64,000 nt of DNA from Crocodylus rhombifer (taxonomy: Eukaryota; Chordata; Crocodylia; Crocodylidae). Under the pieces are notes generated by a model. It saw only the letters and a list, made by a program, of their open reading frames with translations, had not been told where the DNA came from and did no database searches. Where the stretch lies: positions 322,225 to 386,224 of the forward strand of contig JAVSML010000980.1 of assembly GCA_038503035.1 (NCBI GenBank), written 5' to 3'. The translations under genes were made by a program, and so were the position numbers. Below, piece by piece: positions 47,626-60,180 of the stretch (within the stretch, counting starts at the first letter, position 1; every line of letters begins with the position of its first letter).

Positions 47626-48446
47626 ATGGGCTCCAAGTGACTTTATAGCATTCTAGTTACCAGCTGACTTGTGACCGCAGCACTGAGGTATTAACTTCTC
47701 TAGGCTCCTGCATACTAAGATAGAAACGAAAAAGATTAGAAGATTATCACCCTGTCTTTAATTTTTTAGAAGATTTTTTTCTTTTATAGATTTAAGAAAA
47801 AATAAAACACTGAAACTTTTGAGTGTTGAGTGAATTGTCACATTTTCTTTTTTTGGGGGTGGTGAATGGGGAAGCGTTTTTATGCCATAACTTTTGTTTA
47901 AAAGAGAAAAATTCAAGAAAACATAAGTAGCAAAATTCAAAAACTAGTTTTCCAGTTTACCATATAGCTCTTGGGACATTATTTTTAAATTCAGATTAAT
48001 TTCTACGTGTTTTCCCAGTGGTTCCTCATTCCTCGCCTTGCATATACTCTAGTTGAATGAAGGCCAGGAATGTAGACTGCTTCTGAATTGCTTAGTAGGA
48101 AAACATTCTTCAGTTTTTTCCCTTTTAAATTTTCCTCTCAGACTGTCAAAGGTGATTGGGCAACTTTCAGGAACATTTTCAAGTATATTGTGACAGAGTC
48201 CTGCATTTTGATTGAGCTACATTGTTGATGCTTGGAAGAAACAAAGTTTATCTTTTAAGGATTTTTTTCTTTTTTATATGTTATCTTGGATACTTTAATA
48301 TAAGACCTTGATATTGTATTTGTATACCTTCACCACCATGAGTTTGTATTGTCATTTGATTCCTTGTGGTTTAGTTACTCTAGTTCTCACAGTACCTTGT
48401 AAAGCTCCTGGTTTCCAGTGCTATTAGTGAGAATTCCCTCACGGCT

Positions 48447-49460
48447 AGAGGTGCACCGATATGTAAGTCCAGTAGTGGATTGGGGCTGATATAAAGAAAA
48501 TTAACTGTATTGGAAATAGGCTTTTTTTGCCTGATATGGCCAATAAATGCCCCGTGCATGCATGCAGCTGCAGCGCAGCACATAGGCAACGAGGAGCACA
48601 GTCTTGCAGCTTGGAGAGCTGGGTCCAGCTAGTAAGTCTGTGGTGGAAGGGAAGGGAAAAGGCATGGAGGTGGGCAGAGGTGCCCACAGTGAGGGAGGAA
48701 GTGGGGCTAGGGCAGGGGCAGGGGCAGGAGTAGGAGCTGCCCAGCCAAAGCAGGGTAGGATGTGGGACAGAGCTGCAGCTTGCCTGGGGGGGCATAGGGA
48801 GCGGGAGCAGCGTATACCCTGAGAGGGCATGGGGGTATGTGCTGTCCAGATCTGCACAGGATGGGGTGGGCTGCCACTGTGGGCTGGGGCTGGCGCTGCC
48901 CCTGGCTTTTCCCAGCAGAGGGCTAGGCCAGGCTGCTCTCAGGATGGGGCGGTTAGTGGTGCTGGTGGTGGGGGGGTTGTGCGGGGGGGCTATGGAGAAT
49001 TTTGGGATGGCTGCAGCCCCCCTGTAGCCCCCTCCCAACACTGCCATTGCCTGCCCTGAGCGCAGCCTGGCCCAGCTCCCACCAGGGAAGAGCCTTGCAC
49101 AGCTACCCGCCTCACCCTGCGCAAATCTGGGAACACACACCCCCTCATGCCCTCCTGGGGTACATCCCCGCACCTCTCAGATGAGCCGTGACTATGTCCT
49201 GCACCCTGCCCTGCCCCAGCTGGGCAGTGCCTCCCCAGCCTGGGCAGTGCCTCCCCCAGCCCCACTCCCTTCCTCCCTCACCACAGGGGCCTCAATCTGC
49301 CCAGCACCCCCCACAACCCTTCCACCACAACAGATTTACCAGCCAGACGCTGCTCTTCAAGCTGCCCGGCTGTGTATTGGAAATCGATATCGTCTGGTAT
49401 GCTTCCTTAAAAATTGACTATAGGTATCAGCCCAAAAAATCTCTTATCAGTGCACCCCTG
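48447..49460. mobile_element. hAT-like non-autonomous element (GTGCACC family), about 1.0 kb
   Basis: The ends are AGAGGTGCACCGATATG on the left and, in reverse complement, CAGGGGTGCACTGATAAG on the right, matching the elements at 21253 and 29569. The body has the same order of G-rich then C-rich blocks (GGGGCAGGGGCAGG near 48710, CTGCCCAGC near 48739). Target duplication is weak. Open frames up to 242 codons on the minus strand derive from composition. Confidence 0.65.
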
Positions 49461-49610
49461 CGCGCTGCATATGACCCTAAAAGATAATCTACAAGGATTC
49501 AGTTTTGTATTGCAACATATCTGAAGTGCAATAAGAAGTGGTTCTTCTGTGATTGGAATACTCCTAGCCCATTGCAATGCGAATAATATATGTATGTTTT
49601 TAAATTATAG

Positions 49611-49700
49611 AATACTGTTGCAGGAAAAGAGGAACTGTTTGCTTATGCAGCTGGAAGAAGCAACTCGTTTAACTTCCTACTTACACTCCCAGTTAAAAAG
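49611..49700 (+). CDS. WWC3: WWC3 exon G (29 codons plus split codons)
   Basis: The 90-bp exon follows AAATTATAG (ends 49610) and precedes the donor GTGAGT at 49701. It completes an Arg codon from exon F, encodes ILLQEKRNCLLMQLEEATRL then TSYLHSQLK, and ends with AG of a Ser codon completed at 51963. LLQEKRNCLLMQLEEATRLTSYL is characteristic of WWC3 and closes the second coiled coil. It is too short to stand out by ORF length and was found by family similarity and splice phase. Confidence 0.94.
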
Positions 49701-51962
49701 GTGAGTTGGAAAAAGCTTTGTTTTCTTTAAGTAAATCTAGGCCCTTAGTACATGTTCATTAATGGTATGATGGGACCTGATCCTCTGTCCTAACAGTCAT
49801 ACCTCCTGTCCCATGGCACACATTCATGGCAGGAAGTCCAGTTTTGGAATTGGTGATCAAACCCTAGTCACACCATTACTACTTGTTGCTGCAGGGGGAG
49901 CCTGGGATCATGATACTAGGCTCCCTTGCATGGGCTGAGATTGAGAATTAGGTGATTTTCAGCTCTGACTTGGGTCTTAAACTGGCACCGGTGCATTCCT
50001 TGGAAGTTGTTGGCCCCATACCTGGTAGTTCTGGCTGGTCTGCTAGGTGCAGGGGATCAGAAGCTCCCAGCTGGGGTGGGGAGGGAGATGAAGGGTTTTA
50101 CTTTTTGGGCACTTTAAATCAGAGCTGTCAGGCACTGGGTTTAAAGTCCCCAGGAGCCTCCTGCTGAGGCTGACAATCAGCTGATTCTCAGTCCTGGAGC
50201 TGTTCCAGACTCTGGTGTGGTCCTGGCTGCAGGGCTGATAATCAGCTGATTTTCGGCCCAGCCATACAAGGTGCCATACAAACCAGCCATAAAAATGTTC
50301 TATTTTATGGAACATTTTTATTGCTTGTTTCTCATTATGTGGTGGCTTATTCTGCTGCATGTGTAGCACTCTGCCACCCATTTATGTCATGTTTAACATG
50401 TTAAGGAGGGTCTTAATTACATTTTAAAATTTGCATCAGAAGAGAAGAACATGCAAATGGAATACAACAGTTTATTTTTACACCCTTTACAGTGGATTGG
50501 TAGTGTAAATGAAAGATGGTTAGTGGTCTTTTAGTTCATCTGTTTTCTGTAAGCACAGCCTGTGTACTGAAATACATACACTGCTTGCAGTCTAGCAAAG
50601 TATTTGACCACTTAAAATTCATTGGTCTTCATAGGGTGTTACTATAAGGATAAATGTACAACTAAAAATTTTAAGTGGGTGGAGAAACTCAAGTACTGTA
50701 TCTGCAACAGAGCTGAAAAAAAATCCTAAGAGCTAAAGACAGAAGTGATGGCAATGTTTGTTGTGTTATGAAAGGGGAGGTAGTGGTTGGAAATGAGAAC
50801 AGAGATGAAGACAGACTATAGCTGTGCAGAAATTTAGAGGATAGGAAGAAAGTTCATGAGGGTAAAATGTACTTAGATTCACCACTCTAACATCTAAAGA
50901 CAACATACTCACCAAGCAGGGATTTTCAGGGAGGAGACATGAAATTTCCCGGTAAAGGTAAAAATGTCATGAGATCCTCAGGGAAACCCTACAGGTCTGA
51001 GAATATTAGTATATAGAAACTAACCTATATACTAATAGGAGTAGCTTTTCAGGATCCTTTTTTTTTTCAGGACACCAGCTTCCAAAGTTGGGCTCTGGTT
51101 GGTTCACTCTTCCCCCCGACACCATGCTTTTTCTCTCTACAGTACTTTGAGAATAGTGGAAGGAATAGGACTAATGCTGGCATTGTTGCAAGCTCCCATG
51201 GGATTTTTCAGTGGAAACTCTGAGTTTGCTAGGGTATCATGCTATGTAAAATGACTATTTCCTTGTTTCATTGACTGCTTATTTCTCCCAAACACATTAT
51301 ACTTTAGCCAAAAAAACAGTTATTGAGCTTAGTGCAGGCATTACCAGGTGAAATTTAATGCCCTGTGATATACACATGAGTTGAGATTAAGTGATCCAAT
51401 GGGTGCTTCTGGCCCTCAGCTTTATGAATTCATCCCACCAGACCTCTCTGGCCATCAAAACCCATGGAACCCCAGCTGGATTTGAGGAAAGGGTGATAAT
51501 CCCTCTTTTCCAGTCCTTTTCAGATGTGCTGACCTGTTCTGGCTATCTTTCATACTGTTTTAGTCACCATTGTGCCTGAGGATAAGGGAGGAGAAGAGGG
51601 AGACAAGTCTAACTTGCCAAATAGTATCCATGTATTATGACGCTGTGGGCTATGATGCTACGGCAATGTAGCATCCACAGGCAAAAGCTGTAGTGACACG
51701 CTCCCTTGTTATAGCGCGTTGCTACAGAGATATAGTGCACAAAAATAACTGTGTGCAGTGCGCACAGCGCAGTATAGTCTATTACTGTGCTGTCCTTTAA
51801 TACTTCCAAAAGCAAGTAACAATGGCACCCTAGCAGCACATGTAGATGCACCCTGTGTGTATGTAAAATCATCTACCTAATGTGAGTCATTGTATTTGTA
51901 TCTATATTGTGTTTTTAGTTGTGTATAAATGGGTCACTTTTCTCTCTCTTGCCTTTTTAAAG
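49701..51962 (+). other. WWC3: WWC3 intron G-H (2,262 bp)
   Basis: The first third overlaps the possible DNA element at 49739-50425. Near the 3' end, 51630-51860 holds GC-skewed sequence with TGTAGCA and GCGCAGTA motifs; its right end (CACATGTAGATGCACCCTG) resembles the MITEs at 10795 and 28561. Positions 50430-51600 show nothing recognised. The acceptor is a CTCTCTTGCC-rich tract with TTTTTAAAG. Confidence 0.8.
49739..50425. repeat. Possible non-autonomous DNA element, related to 44641-45332
   Basis: The left edge GGCCCTTAGTACATGTT is weakly complementary to the right edge AACATGTTAAGGAGGGTC. Two copies of AATCAGCTGATT occur inside (near 50174 and 50232). The relation to the copy at 44641 rests on short shared motifs in order. 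Confidence 0.35.
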
Positions 51963-52537
51963 TTTGTCTGCTAGCACCCTCACAATGTCCTCCGGCAGCA
52001 GTAGGGGATCACTGGCATCTAGCCGAGGATCGCTGGCATCCAGCAGGGGTTCTCTCAGCTCAGTCAGCTTTACGGATATCTATGGCCTTCCACAGTATGA
52101 CAAATCAGATAATGTCACAGATTTTGGACAGCATCTGCGCTTTGACATAATTCCATTTGAATCTCTCACTAAAGATGTGCAGTACTCTGATTCTGTTGGA
52201 CATTCTAACTTCAGTAAGCAAAGGAGGTCCTTGGATACACCTCAGTCTCTGGCATCCCTATCCTCACGGTCCTCCTTGTCATCACTGTCTCCTCCAAGCT
52301 CTCCACTAGATACCCCCTTTCTTTCTGCTTCTCGGGATTCTCCACTGGCTCAGATGTCTGAAGGGTTTGAGGAAATGGCTGGCATAGGAGCCCTAGAAAT
52401 GCTTAGAGCTCAAGCCTCAGCATTGGGTGATGATGATACACAAGGAACAACTTCATCTCAGACTCCAAGTTACCCTATGGACAATGAAGGAATGCGAGAA
52501 ATGGGGCTACAATTTGCAAATATCCAGACTGGTGGAG
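51963..52537 (+). CDS. WWC3: WWC3 exon H (191 codons plus split codons), Ser-rich linker
   Basis: The 575-bp exon follows TTTTTAAAG (ends 51962) and ends before the donor GTTAGT at 52538. It completes a Ser codon (K-S-LSAST) and ends with G of an Ala codon completed at 62195. It encodes LSASTLTMSSGSS, three RGSLASS-like repeats, SVSFTDIYGLPQYDKSD, LRFDIIPFESL, KQRRSLDTPQSLASL and SSLSSLSPPSSPLDTPFL. These separate WWC3 from WWC1, which has YYDPFEQLDSE instead. In KIBRA the matching SPP..SPL region carries mitotic-kinase sites; the Ser/Pro cluster here probably has a similar role (inference). It is probably disordered. Confidence 0.97.
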
Positions 52538-52786
52538 GTTAGTTTGTTTCCTTATTATTATTTCATGTGGCTGACTTTATAAGGGATAATGAAAAATAAA
52601 ATAAAAATCTAAGCATGCTAGTACAATAGAGGGTATCTATCCCCCATCAATTTAATTTAAAGCAATTATGTAAGTAGATGTTAGCTAGTAAAATAGATTT
52701 GTGGTTAAAGGTAAATCAGAAGGATAATGTTTGTGGGTCGTGGCTCTTTGATACATTAGAGATGTTTTGGTGCATTAGACTTTTGA

Positions 52787-52922
52787 GGTTCTTTGGGTGA
52801 ATCTGATACATTTTATTGGACCAACTTAAGTAGTTGGGGGGGGGAATTTTTAGCAGGAAATTTTTCCCCCCCCAACTACTTAAGCCCGTCTAATAAAAGA
52901 TACCAGATTCAACTGAAGAACC
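52787..52922. repeat. Foldback with about 60-bp arms (136 bp)
   Basis: The left arm (52787-52846) and right arm (52861-52922) are reverse complements over about 60 bases with few mismatches and a loop of about 14 bases. Landmarks are GGTTCTT, GAATCTG, CTTAAGTAGTTGGGGGGG and their complements. The right arm continues into CCAACATGGCTACAACC, a phrase I associate with common reptilian repeats. Transcribed within the intron, it would form a stable RNA hairpin. Confidence 0.75.
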
Positions 52923-55588
52923 TTGTCTGCCTATCTCCTTAGACCAACATGGCTACAACCTATGCCCCTTTTGATTTTTGATGCATTCAGTTTGGAAATT
53001 TACTTCAGTATTATTTCAGTAATTTTAATTTCATTAATAAAAATAGAGTGTTTGGTTCTTCTTGGGAAATATACTGAATAAAAACAGTTTTAGGCTGTGC
53101 TGGACTCATGTCACTTTTATTTGTATGCCAAACATGCATAATTAATAATAGGAAATTTGATGGACAGAAGATCCTCACTAGAACCTAACGAGAAAAGTAA
53201 ACACAAGTTACAGCAGTAACCATCCGTTACCCCTTAATGGATACTTAGCCCTCACAAAAAAGAGACGACCACTGAAAGAGCATGTTCTTAGTAGTCACTA
53301 ATCTGACTGGTTCAAACAAATCATTTCTTTTTCCTTTGTATGGTATAAGACAGGCAGGAAGTTGCAAGTTTATAATGCTACTAGCTATTTTAATTTTTAG
53401 AAGACATGGTATTTATATCTGCCCTCTGTTACGTGGGCCAGAACTGGGGTGATTCATTACAGGTGCTGTTTCTATGAACTACCATGTATACAACAGTCTA
53501 GGAAGAAAACTCCTGGACTTACCCAAATCCAAGATGATTTTGAATTTAACTCGCCTCCCATCCCACCAGAAGTAGATTTTATGTATGGAAAGTTATACAT
53601 TTGTTTCCATGTATAGAATCTGATTTGAAGGGCTGTCAACATTTGTGCCCCCAGTGCTGTGCTGGGGAAAGAAACAACAGAGCAAGCAATGACTGGGGCG
53701 GGGTATGGAGGAGGAGTGGGGAGAATAATCTGATTTATTGAAAATAATATGTTTGAATATTATATTAGAATTGGTGCTATTTCTCTTATTATTATTATGT
53801 GGTGGTGGTATTGTAATATTATGTCATTAGTTGCTATGGATTATCTCAAATGTAGAAAAACAATTTAGGCAGAAAGAACAGACAAGCTTAGACTCTTACT
53901 GCACACACTTGCAGATTTATGTTGCCATAAGATCCTAGTTTTTGATTTACACTACTTAATGCAAGTTCAGTAGTTTAAAAAATCATTATATAAGTAAAGA
54001 GGAGTCTCCCAGTGCTGTACACATCACCAGGATTCTGACCAGGTATTTACTACATCATTAATCAAAAAGGGTATTATCAAGGAGGGGATATGGCCAGGCT
54101 GTTTAAAGCCAGTTTGAAATGGCTTTTATTTATTTCTTTTTGCTCCCAATCAAATACAATATGTCCTTCTGGTTTATCAACCTGAAATAGGGTGAAGACC
54201 AAAATAGTGTATTGTTTGTATTCTGAACCACAGTCACTTCAAGTTGATGAAGTTCCTTGTTATGTTGGTCATTATAATTCTCAAACCAAGCAGGAGCAGG
54301 TTGACTTAACCATCCTGAACTGGCAGGATTCATTTGAATTGGCTTAGGATCTCTGGCTTCCCTAGTGACAGCAGGGCTGCTGGTTATGCTTATTGACTGA
54401 AACCACTGTTGGTTGATCTAGGGACTTGTGGGAGTTTAACTGGGTAGATTTCTGAAAATGAAAAAGTTTGTTAGAAATATATAAATATTAAAGATCAACA
54501 AAAGATGAACATTTCAAAATGTAGCATGTAACATTTCAAAATTTCAGTATTTATATAATATTTTCTTTCCAATTCCCATTTTGTGTAACCAAACTAGGAG
54601 CTGCTAATAGAATACAAAAGGCTTTTGCCCTATTCAGACAATATTTTGTGGGTTAATTAATCAATACATGATAATGCTGTTCTAGTAAAGCAAATGTATT
54701 CAGTATTTATTATATTTAAAGACCTCAACCAAATTTTACACTAATGGCTGAAAGGAACATGAATTTTGGTATGATTTGTCAAAACAGCATTATAAAGATA
54801 TGGCAAAAGAGAATATATCATATAAAATAGAAAACATGCTTGTAATTGATAATTGCCACTTTTTTGCAGTCAGTTAACAGGAGCTTCATTCACATGACTC
54901 AAGAAAGGGAAGGAACTGACTTAAAGCATTTTGATCTAAATAGCTTGTTCAGCCCCAGTACTTTGGTGCAGACTCGTTACTTTTCTTAACACAAGAAATA
55001 CTTCCAGAAGATGTGGCTGTGAGATGTACATCTGCTATGTGAAAACATTGCCAATGCCCATATTACTGTATTTGGACCAAAATAAGCACAGTTCTGAACA
55101 ACAGCTTATAGGTTATATGCTTAAGTGAGTACCATGCAGAGGCTTTCTGTAAAAACACAGACGACAGTTTTAGATCAGAAAACCACATTATGAATTCACC
55201 CATTGCAGTAAAGCAAACACATTTCCAATGTACCATATTTTCTCACATATAATATGCTTCATACTATAAGGAATACCTTGTTTTTGAAAGGTAGAATGAA
55301 GGGGCAGGTCTCCATGAATGGATCTATGATTTTGAAAGAGCTGAAGAATTGAGCAGCTAGCATGCAGTAAATTTGTTTTTAACTTTATTAGTGGAACATG
55401 AGGGCTATTTAAAAAGGAGAGATGATCATTAACACCGGTGGAATGAAGAACAATGAGCCATTAAGAGTGGTATCCTGTATGCACCTTAACATTTAAGTGC
55501 AGTTAAAACACAAGCAGAATATCATGTGTTAAGTGCCCTCTTGGAGTTGCAGAGCCATCTCCTTTCAGGGGAGGGTGATCTCCTATCA

Positions 55589-55757
55589 CAGGGGCGGGCA
55601 ATTATTTTGGACGGAGGGCCGTTTACTGAGTTTTGGCAAGCCATCGAGGGCTGCGTGAAAGGCAGCCCAAGGCAGATTAATATTACTTTTCTAAAATTTT
55701 TAGGGGCCCTGCAGGGTGGATAGAATGGCCTGGTAGGCTGCATTTTGCCCACCCCTT
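55589..55757. mobile_element. 169-bp hAT MITE with 8-bp target duplication
   Basis: The left end CAGGGGCGGGCAATTATTTT and the reverse complement of the right end AAGGGGTGGGCAAAATGCAG form the terminal repeats. The flanks are TCCTATCA (55581-55588) and TCCTAACA (55758-55765), seven of eight identical. The left half matches the right end, and the right half the left end, of the 1.6-kb element at 35572-37207 in inverse orientation, so it is an internal-deletion derivative of that family. Confidence 0.82.
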
Positions 55758-58700
55758 TCCTAACAGCTACTAACTTGAATAGATTATTACATTCCCATGA
55801 TTGCAACCGTTTCAAGTGAACATGTGACAGGGCCCTAAGTCAGTTGATCGCTTCAGCTGCCTGATTAGTAATACCACAACTGCTGCACTACAAAGCAGGA
55901 GTCAAAGCAGGATGCTTCTATCTGAGGCAGGAGAGTAATTTCCCAGCTTCATACACACAACCCAATTTTGAGGTAGCTGATTTTTGGGAGGAAAGTTCTG
56001 CAGTATAGCAAGGAAATGTAAATGTGAAGGCCTGATATGAATGCTGAAATGGGGAAGGTTAAGACGGATAAGGAGAGTAAGGATAAGAAGGATTAGGGTG
56101 CTGCTTCAGTCTTGCTCTCTACCCATTCCACGTCAACTTCCATTCCTTCCTTTTATTTAAAAGTTCTGGCAGCAAGTCGCTCTGCTTTTGTCACTAGATT
56201 GCCTTCCTGTTCTTCTGGTTTCAGCTCTTCTCTGTGTATAGTATGGAACACTTGCACTGGGTATAAAAAAAATCAACAGTGCAAGGCCAAATAGTTACCT
56301 TGTTGTTCTTTTGACTTCCCTTTTAATGTTTCAAATTTAGAAGTGAGTTGGGAAAAATGAGGTGGTTGCTACTTTGAACTCTGGAAATACACTGGTTCCG
56401 TTAGTTTGTATTGTATATTACAACTAAACTGATTAATTGTCACACATTTTCTGGGACAGCCTTGAATTTTGGAGCTGTGTCTTGGTTACCTTAGGGACTC
56501 CCTGAAACAGGACATTCATCCTGAGTTTGAAAAATCAGTTCCCGAGGAGCCTGCTGAATTGAAAATATATGCAGCACTCAGATGTACTAATTAGCCTTGC
56601 TTCTCAGTAGAGCTAATTGGCCAGGCATAGCACCACCCAAACTCATCTGTTCTAATTACCTCTACTTAGAGCCAGAGCTGTTTGGACTGGGCACAGTGCT
56701 TCCCTAACTGGCTATACTAACCAGATCCAGAAGTGCTGTATGGACCAGTTCCAATTCTAGAGGTCTGTCGAGCATGTGGGCCTGTTCCTAGGTTATGTCC
56801 CCCAAAGCTGGTTTGCTTTTACAGCAGTTGCTTTCAAGAAGCAGTTCCAGGTTCCCAGGCTTTGCTGGTCCACGTGCTACTTTCTTAATGTTATGAAGTG
56901 AACTGATAGCATATCAAGCTCACATAACCCCAGCTTGGGGAGCCTCTCCTTTAGAGCTATTTTGTGGCTTTTAAGTAAGTTGGTATGTAGTGTGCTTAGT
57001 TGCTGCCACCTAACGGTTTGGTCTCTTAATAAAAAGTTGGAAATGAACAATGTGTAGTTCTGGCAACGTTCTAAAGTATTTAGTCGAACAAAATGTTTAG
57101 TAATTGTGACTCATGGAAGTGGGAGAAGATGCAAAAGTTGCAAGTGAGCCATGCATACTGCATGCAGTCGCAGTCTTACAGGCTCCTGTGTCTGTGATTT
57201 CATCTTGACTTGAAGCTCTGCTGCTAGTACATGTTTTGTACTTCTCCTGAAAGCATACTATACATTCTGCTGAAATATGCAGTGGTAGAGTGACATGGAC
57301 AAAAAAGTGTGAGCTATGACATTCATGCCACTTGTGGAGGATCTAAAAAATTTGGTGGAGAGGAAGAAAACTATCACTTAACTAGAACACTGAATTTTTA
57401 AATGTTTATCTTCTTTTGGGGCCAGATTCTGTTCTGCCTCTGTTAAATATTTAAAGTGCTTAAGTGCAATTCTGTTTCATCTTTCTCGAGTTCCTGTAAA
57501 GCTGTTAACAGAAAGGTGGGTGATTCCTCCTTGATATTTTTTTTTTGCGACGCTATCTTAAGGATAAGATGGTGATTGTCACAAAAGTAGATGCTTTAAT
57601 GCATTTTTGGGGAATTGTGGTGTGTGGAATATTTAAAAATTAAATGGCCTATATAAAAATAATTTATCACTGTGTACTTTAATTTTGTATCTTGTTTCTC
57701 ATGCGGCACAACAGAAAAATTGCTGTAAGTGAACCTAAAATTATTACTTATTTTGCTATATTTGCCTGTCACTCAAGTGTGTGTCTTTTTGCGTGTGTAG
57801 TGTTCTGTGTTCTCTGCAACTTGCATGTGAAGAAAAGTGAAGGTGTGCTAATTTTTATTTTGCTTGATATCATGCTATAATGTTTAAGCATCAAGGCACA
57901 CTTAAGTTTTTTTGCTATAACAACTAAACATATTCTTGGCTATTATTAAATTCTTGGAGACCTGTTTTGAAAGCTTTATTGTAAAGCTTTGTTTCAGCTT
58001 TATTATATCTTGTTAATGCCTAACAACACTGTGGTATGTGAGGATCTCTTTGTGCCTCCACTGTAAGCTTCCTTTTTGAAGTTGTGTTGTTGTTATTAAA
58101 ATATGTTTTGTTATGCAAAACATATGTATATATATCTCTAACCGTGGCCTAGATTTTTTTTTTTTAAAGTAGCTAATGATTGTGGTTTCTTAGATTTTGG
58201 GCACCTATATTAAGACACATTTTTTCAAGTAACTTCTTACAACTTTCTGAAAATTAGGCCTATTTAAGGTAGCTCATGCTGGTCATGCAAACATTGGAGA
58301 AACCATATCACTAGTAGCTATTGTAAAATTGTGTTCAATATTTTTTGTCTAGGGACTGAAATCTTATAACATTGGAGAGAAAAATTAGGCTTGCTTTCTT
58401 ACTTGTAGTAGAAGCATATACTTTTTTTTCATTGTGAATGAAATTTTACAGCTTGAACAAATTTGAAATACTAACTCTGATAAAGCCACAATATCTTAAA
58501 TGAAATGTTAGTTTCTCTTTTCATGTTTATTTTCTTTTCTTTTCAAAGATCTATTTGCTACCTCCCATATTCTTTGGGTTGTGCTATGCTGATATTATCA
58601 GGTGTTTTCTATGCCTGCAGACATAAAAGCAACATTTCTATAACGTGTCACTTTTTTATGACATCACCACGTGGCTTCTTGAGTCTAGTATTTCCGTGTG

Positions 58701-59889
58701 AACAATTTCCGAAACATGAAGCCCCAAAGGAAAGAGCCTGCAATGTTCTGCTTATGGTTATAGCCCTCACTTTTGTCTCCTGAATCTGCACAAATTGTCT
58801 ATCTAACAGTAGGAGACAAAAGGTTTGTGCCTACAGGGAATACTTGTGTTAGTGTAACTTAAGATGACCTTTCAATTGATATAGTTAAAAGTCTGTTTGA
58901 ATACTTATTTCAGTATGAGTCACTTATTTTGGTTTTGTTGCACCTGTTCCCCTTAAGGTAAAATAAGAAATGCACTGGTTTAAATATATAAATTCAGGTC
59001 TTATGCTAGTGCGGCTTTCTTACATAGATCAGTCCATAAAGGAAACAAGTAGTATTAAATATCCTGTCTCAGATGATTTTCTCAGGTGACTTCTGATTTT
59101 CTCAGTAGCTTTTGCATCTTTGGAATATAATTTCCTTATTTTTCTGCTACACATCACCATGAATTGGCTGGAGCTGAAAAATTGTTGTCCGTTCTGGTGA
59201 CAGTGAAATTTACATGATCTCTACTGGACCATTAAGTTGGGAAGTAGTGATCCAAGAGCTTAGTTCTTTCTGTAGAATCAAAGACACTGCTGCTGATTTA
59301 AAAGGGGCTTGAATAGGACATTCTGGTCACTGACATAAATTTACTAGAAAGATAAAGCTAGGAATTTAATTGGGTTGGGATGAAGTGTTAATATGTCTAG
59401 TTTTTCATCTGTGAAGGCAAAAGATAACTTTCTCTTCTTAATAATTGGAATGCTAGTTTCAGACCAGATTGTGCTATTTTCACAATGTCTTATTTTCTTA
59501 ATTTGCTTTTAACATTTTAATATCTCTGAGAATTGCAGTGAGGTAGGTTGTCTAGTTAAAAATAAAATTCTGTGTTCAAGTCCTGTGGAAGTGGAAACAA
59601 TATAGTGGAAACAATATAATGAATGTAATCCCAACCAAAATGTTTGCCATTGATATTTTAAAAAAGCAGGCTATACATATGCTGTAACCTGAGGGTTGTT
59701 GTGAAGGCATGATATTAAGTAAACACAACGTCCAGTTAACATTGCATTCAGAAAGGCAAGAAGCTCATCCAAGAGCACAGGGTTAAGTCCTGTACATCCT
59801 TAAAATCAGTGGTGCATAAGTCTGGAATGTAATCAATGCTAACTTTCATGTAAAAGCCAGTTGCAAAGCCAGCCTGTATATATGCCAAA

Positions 59890-60180
59890 CATCTGCTCTG
59901 ATGCATGCTAATTAACATGCATTGGAGCAGACTCTGTTAATTGAGTCTGCTGTAGCATGTTAATTAACATGCTCCAACAGCTCCTCGTCATGTCTATTTA
60001 GTGTCCCCATGCTTCAGAATGGCAGCAGGGACACTAACTAAAGCTCATTGACCAAGCTTTAGTTCAAGCACCCTGGCCATCATTTGGAAGCACGGGACAC
60101 TAAATAAATGTAGCACTGTGGTCATGCTAATTAAAGCACCATCCCGGAGCACACGTAGGATTACTTGTTGCAGGTTAAGG
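59890..60180. repeat. Palindrome-rich repeat, possible MITE
   Basis: It contains near-perfect palindromes such as GCATGTTAATTAACATGC (near 59956) and GCATGCTAATTAACATGC (near 59903), and the interrupted inverted pair ACTAAAGCT...AGCTTTAGT (near 60038-60063). Their density in under 300 bases suggests a DNA-element relic; terminal repeats were not defined. Confidence 0.4.

Larger units (their letters stand above)
44526..49610 (+). other. WWC3: WWC3 intron F-G (5,085 bp)
   Basis: The intron holds a possible MITE (44641-45332), a CR1 3' end (47393-47625) and a hAT-like element (48447-49460). Positions 45340-47390 and 47630-48440 are AT-rich with nothing recognised. The donor GTTTGG is weak; the acceptor TTAAATTATAG is A/T-rich with a poor pyrimidine tract. 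Confidence 0.85.

Noticed and set aside
48445..49173. 242-codon minus-strand open frame
   Set aside because: Spans the body of a hAT-like element with no transposase motif; related copies have different frames.
58505..58783. 92-codon open frame with hydrophobic N-terminus
   Set aside because: No recognised family, AT-rich intronic context, no splice sites matching WWC3 phase; length is within chance expectation.
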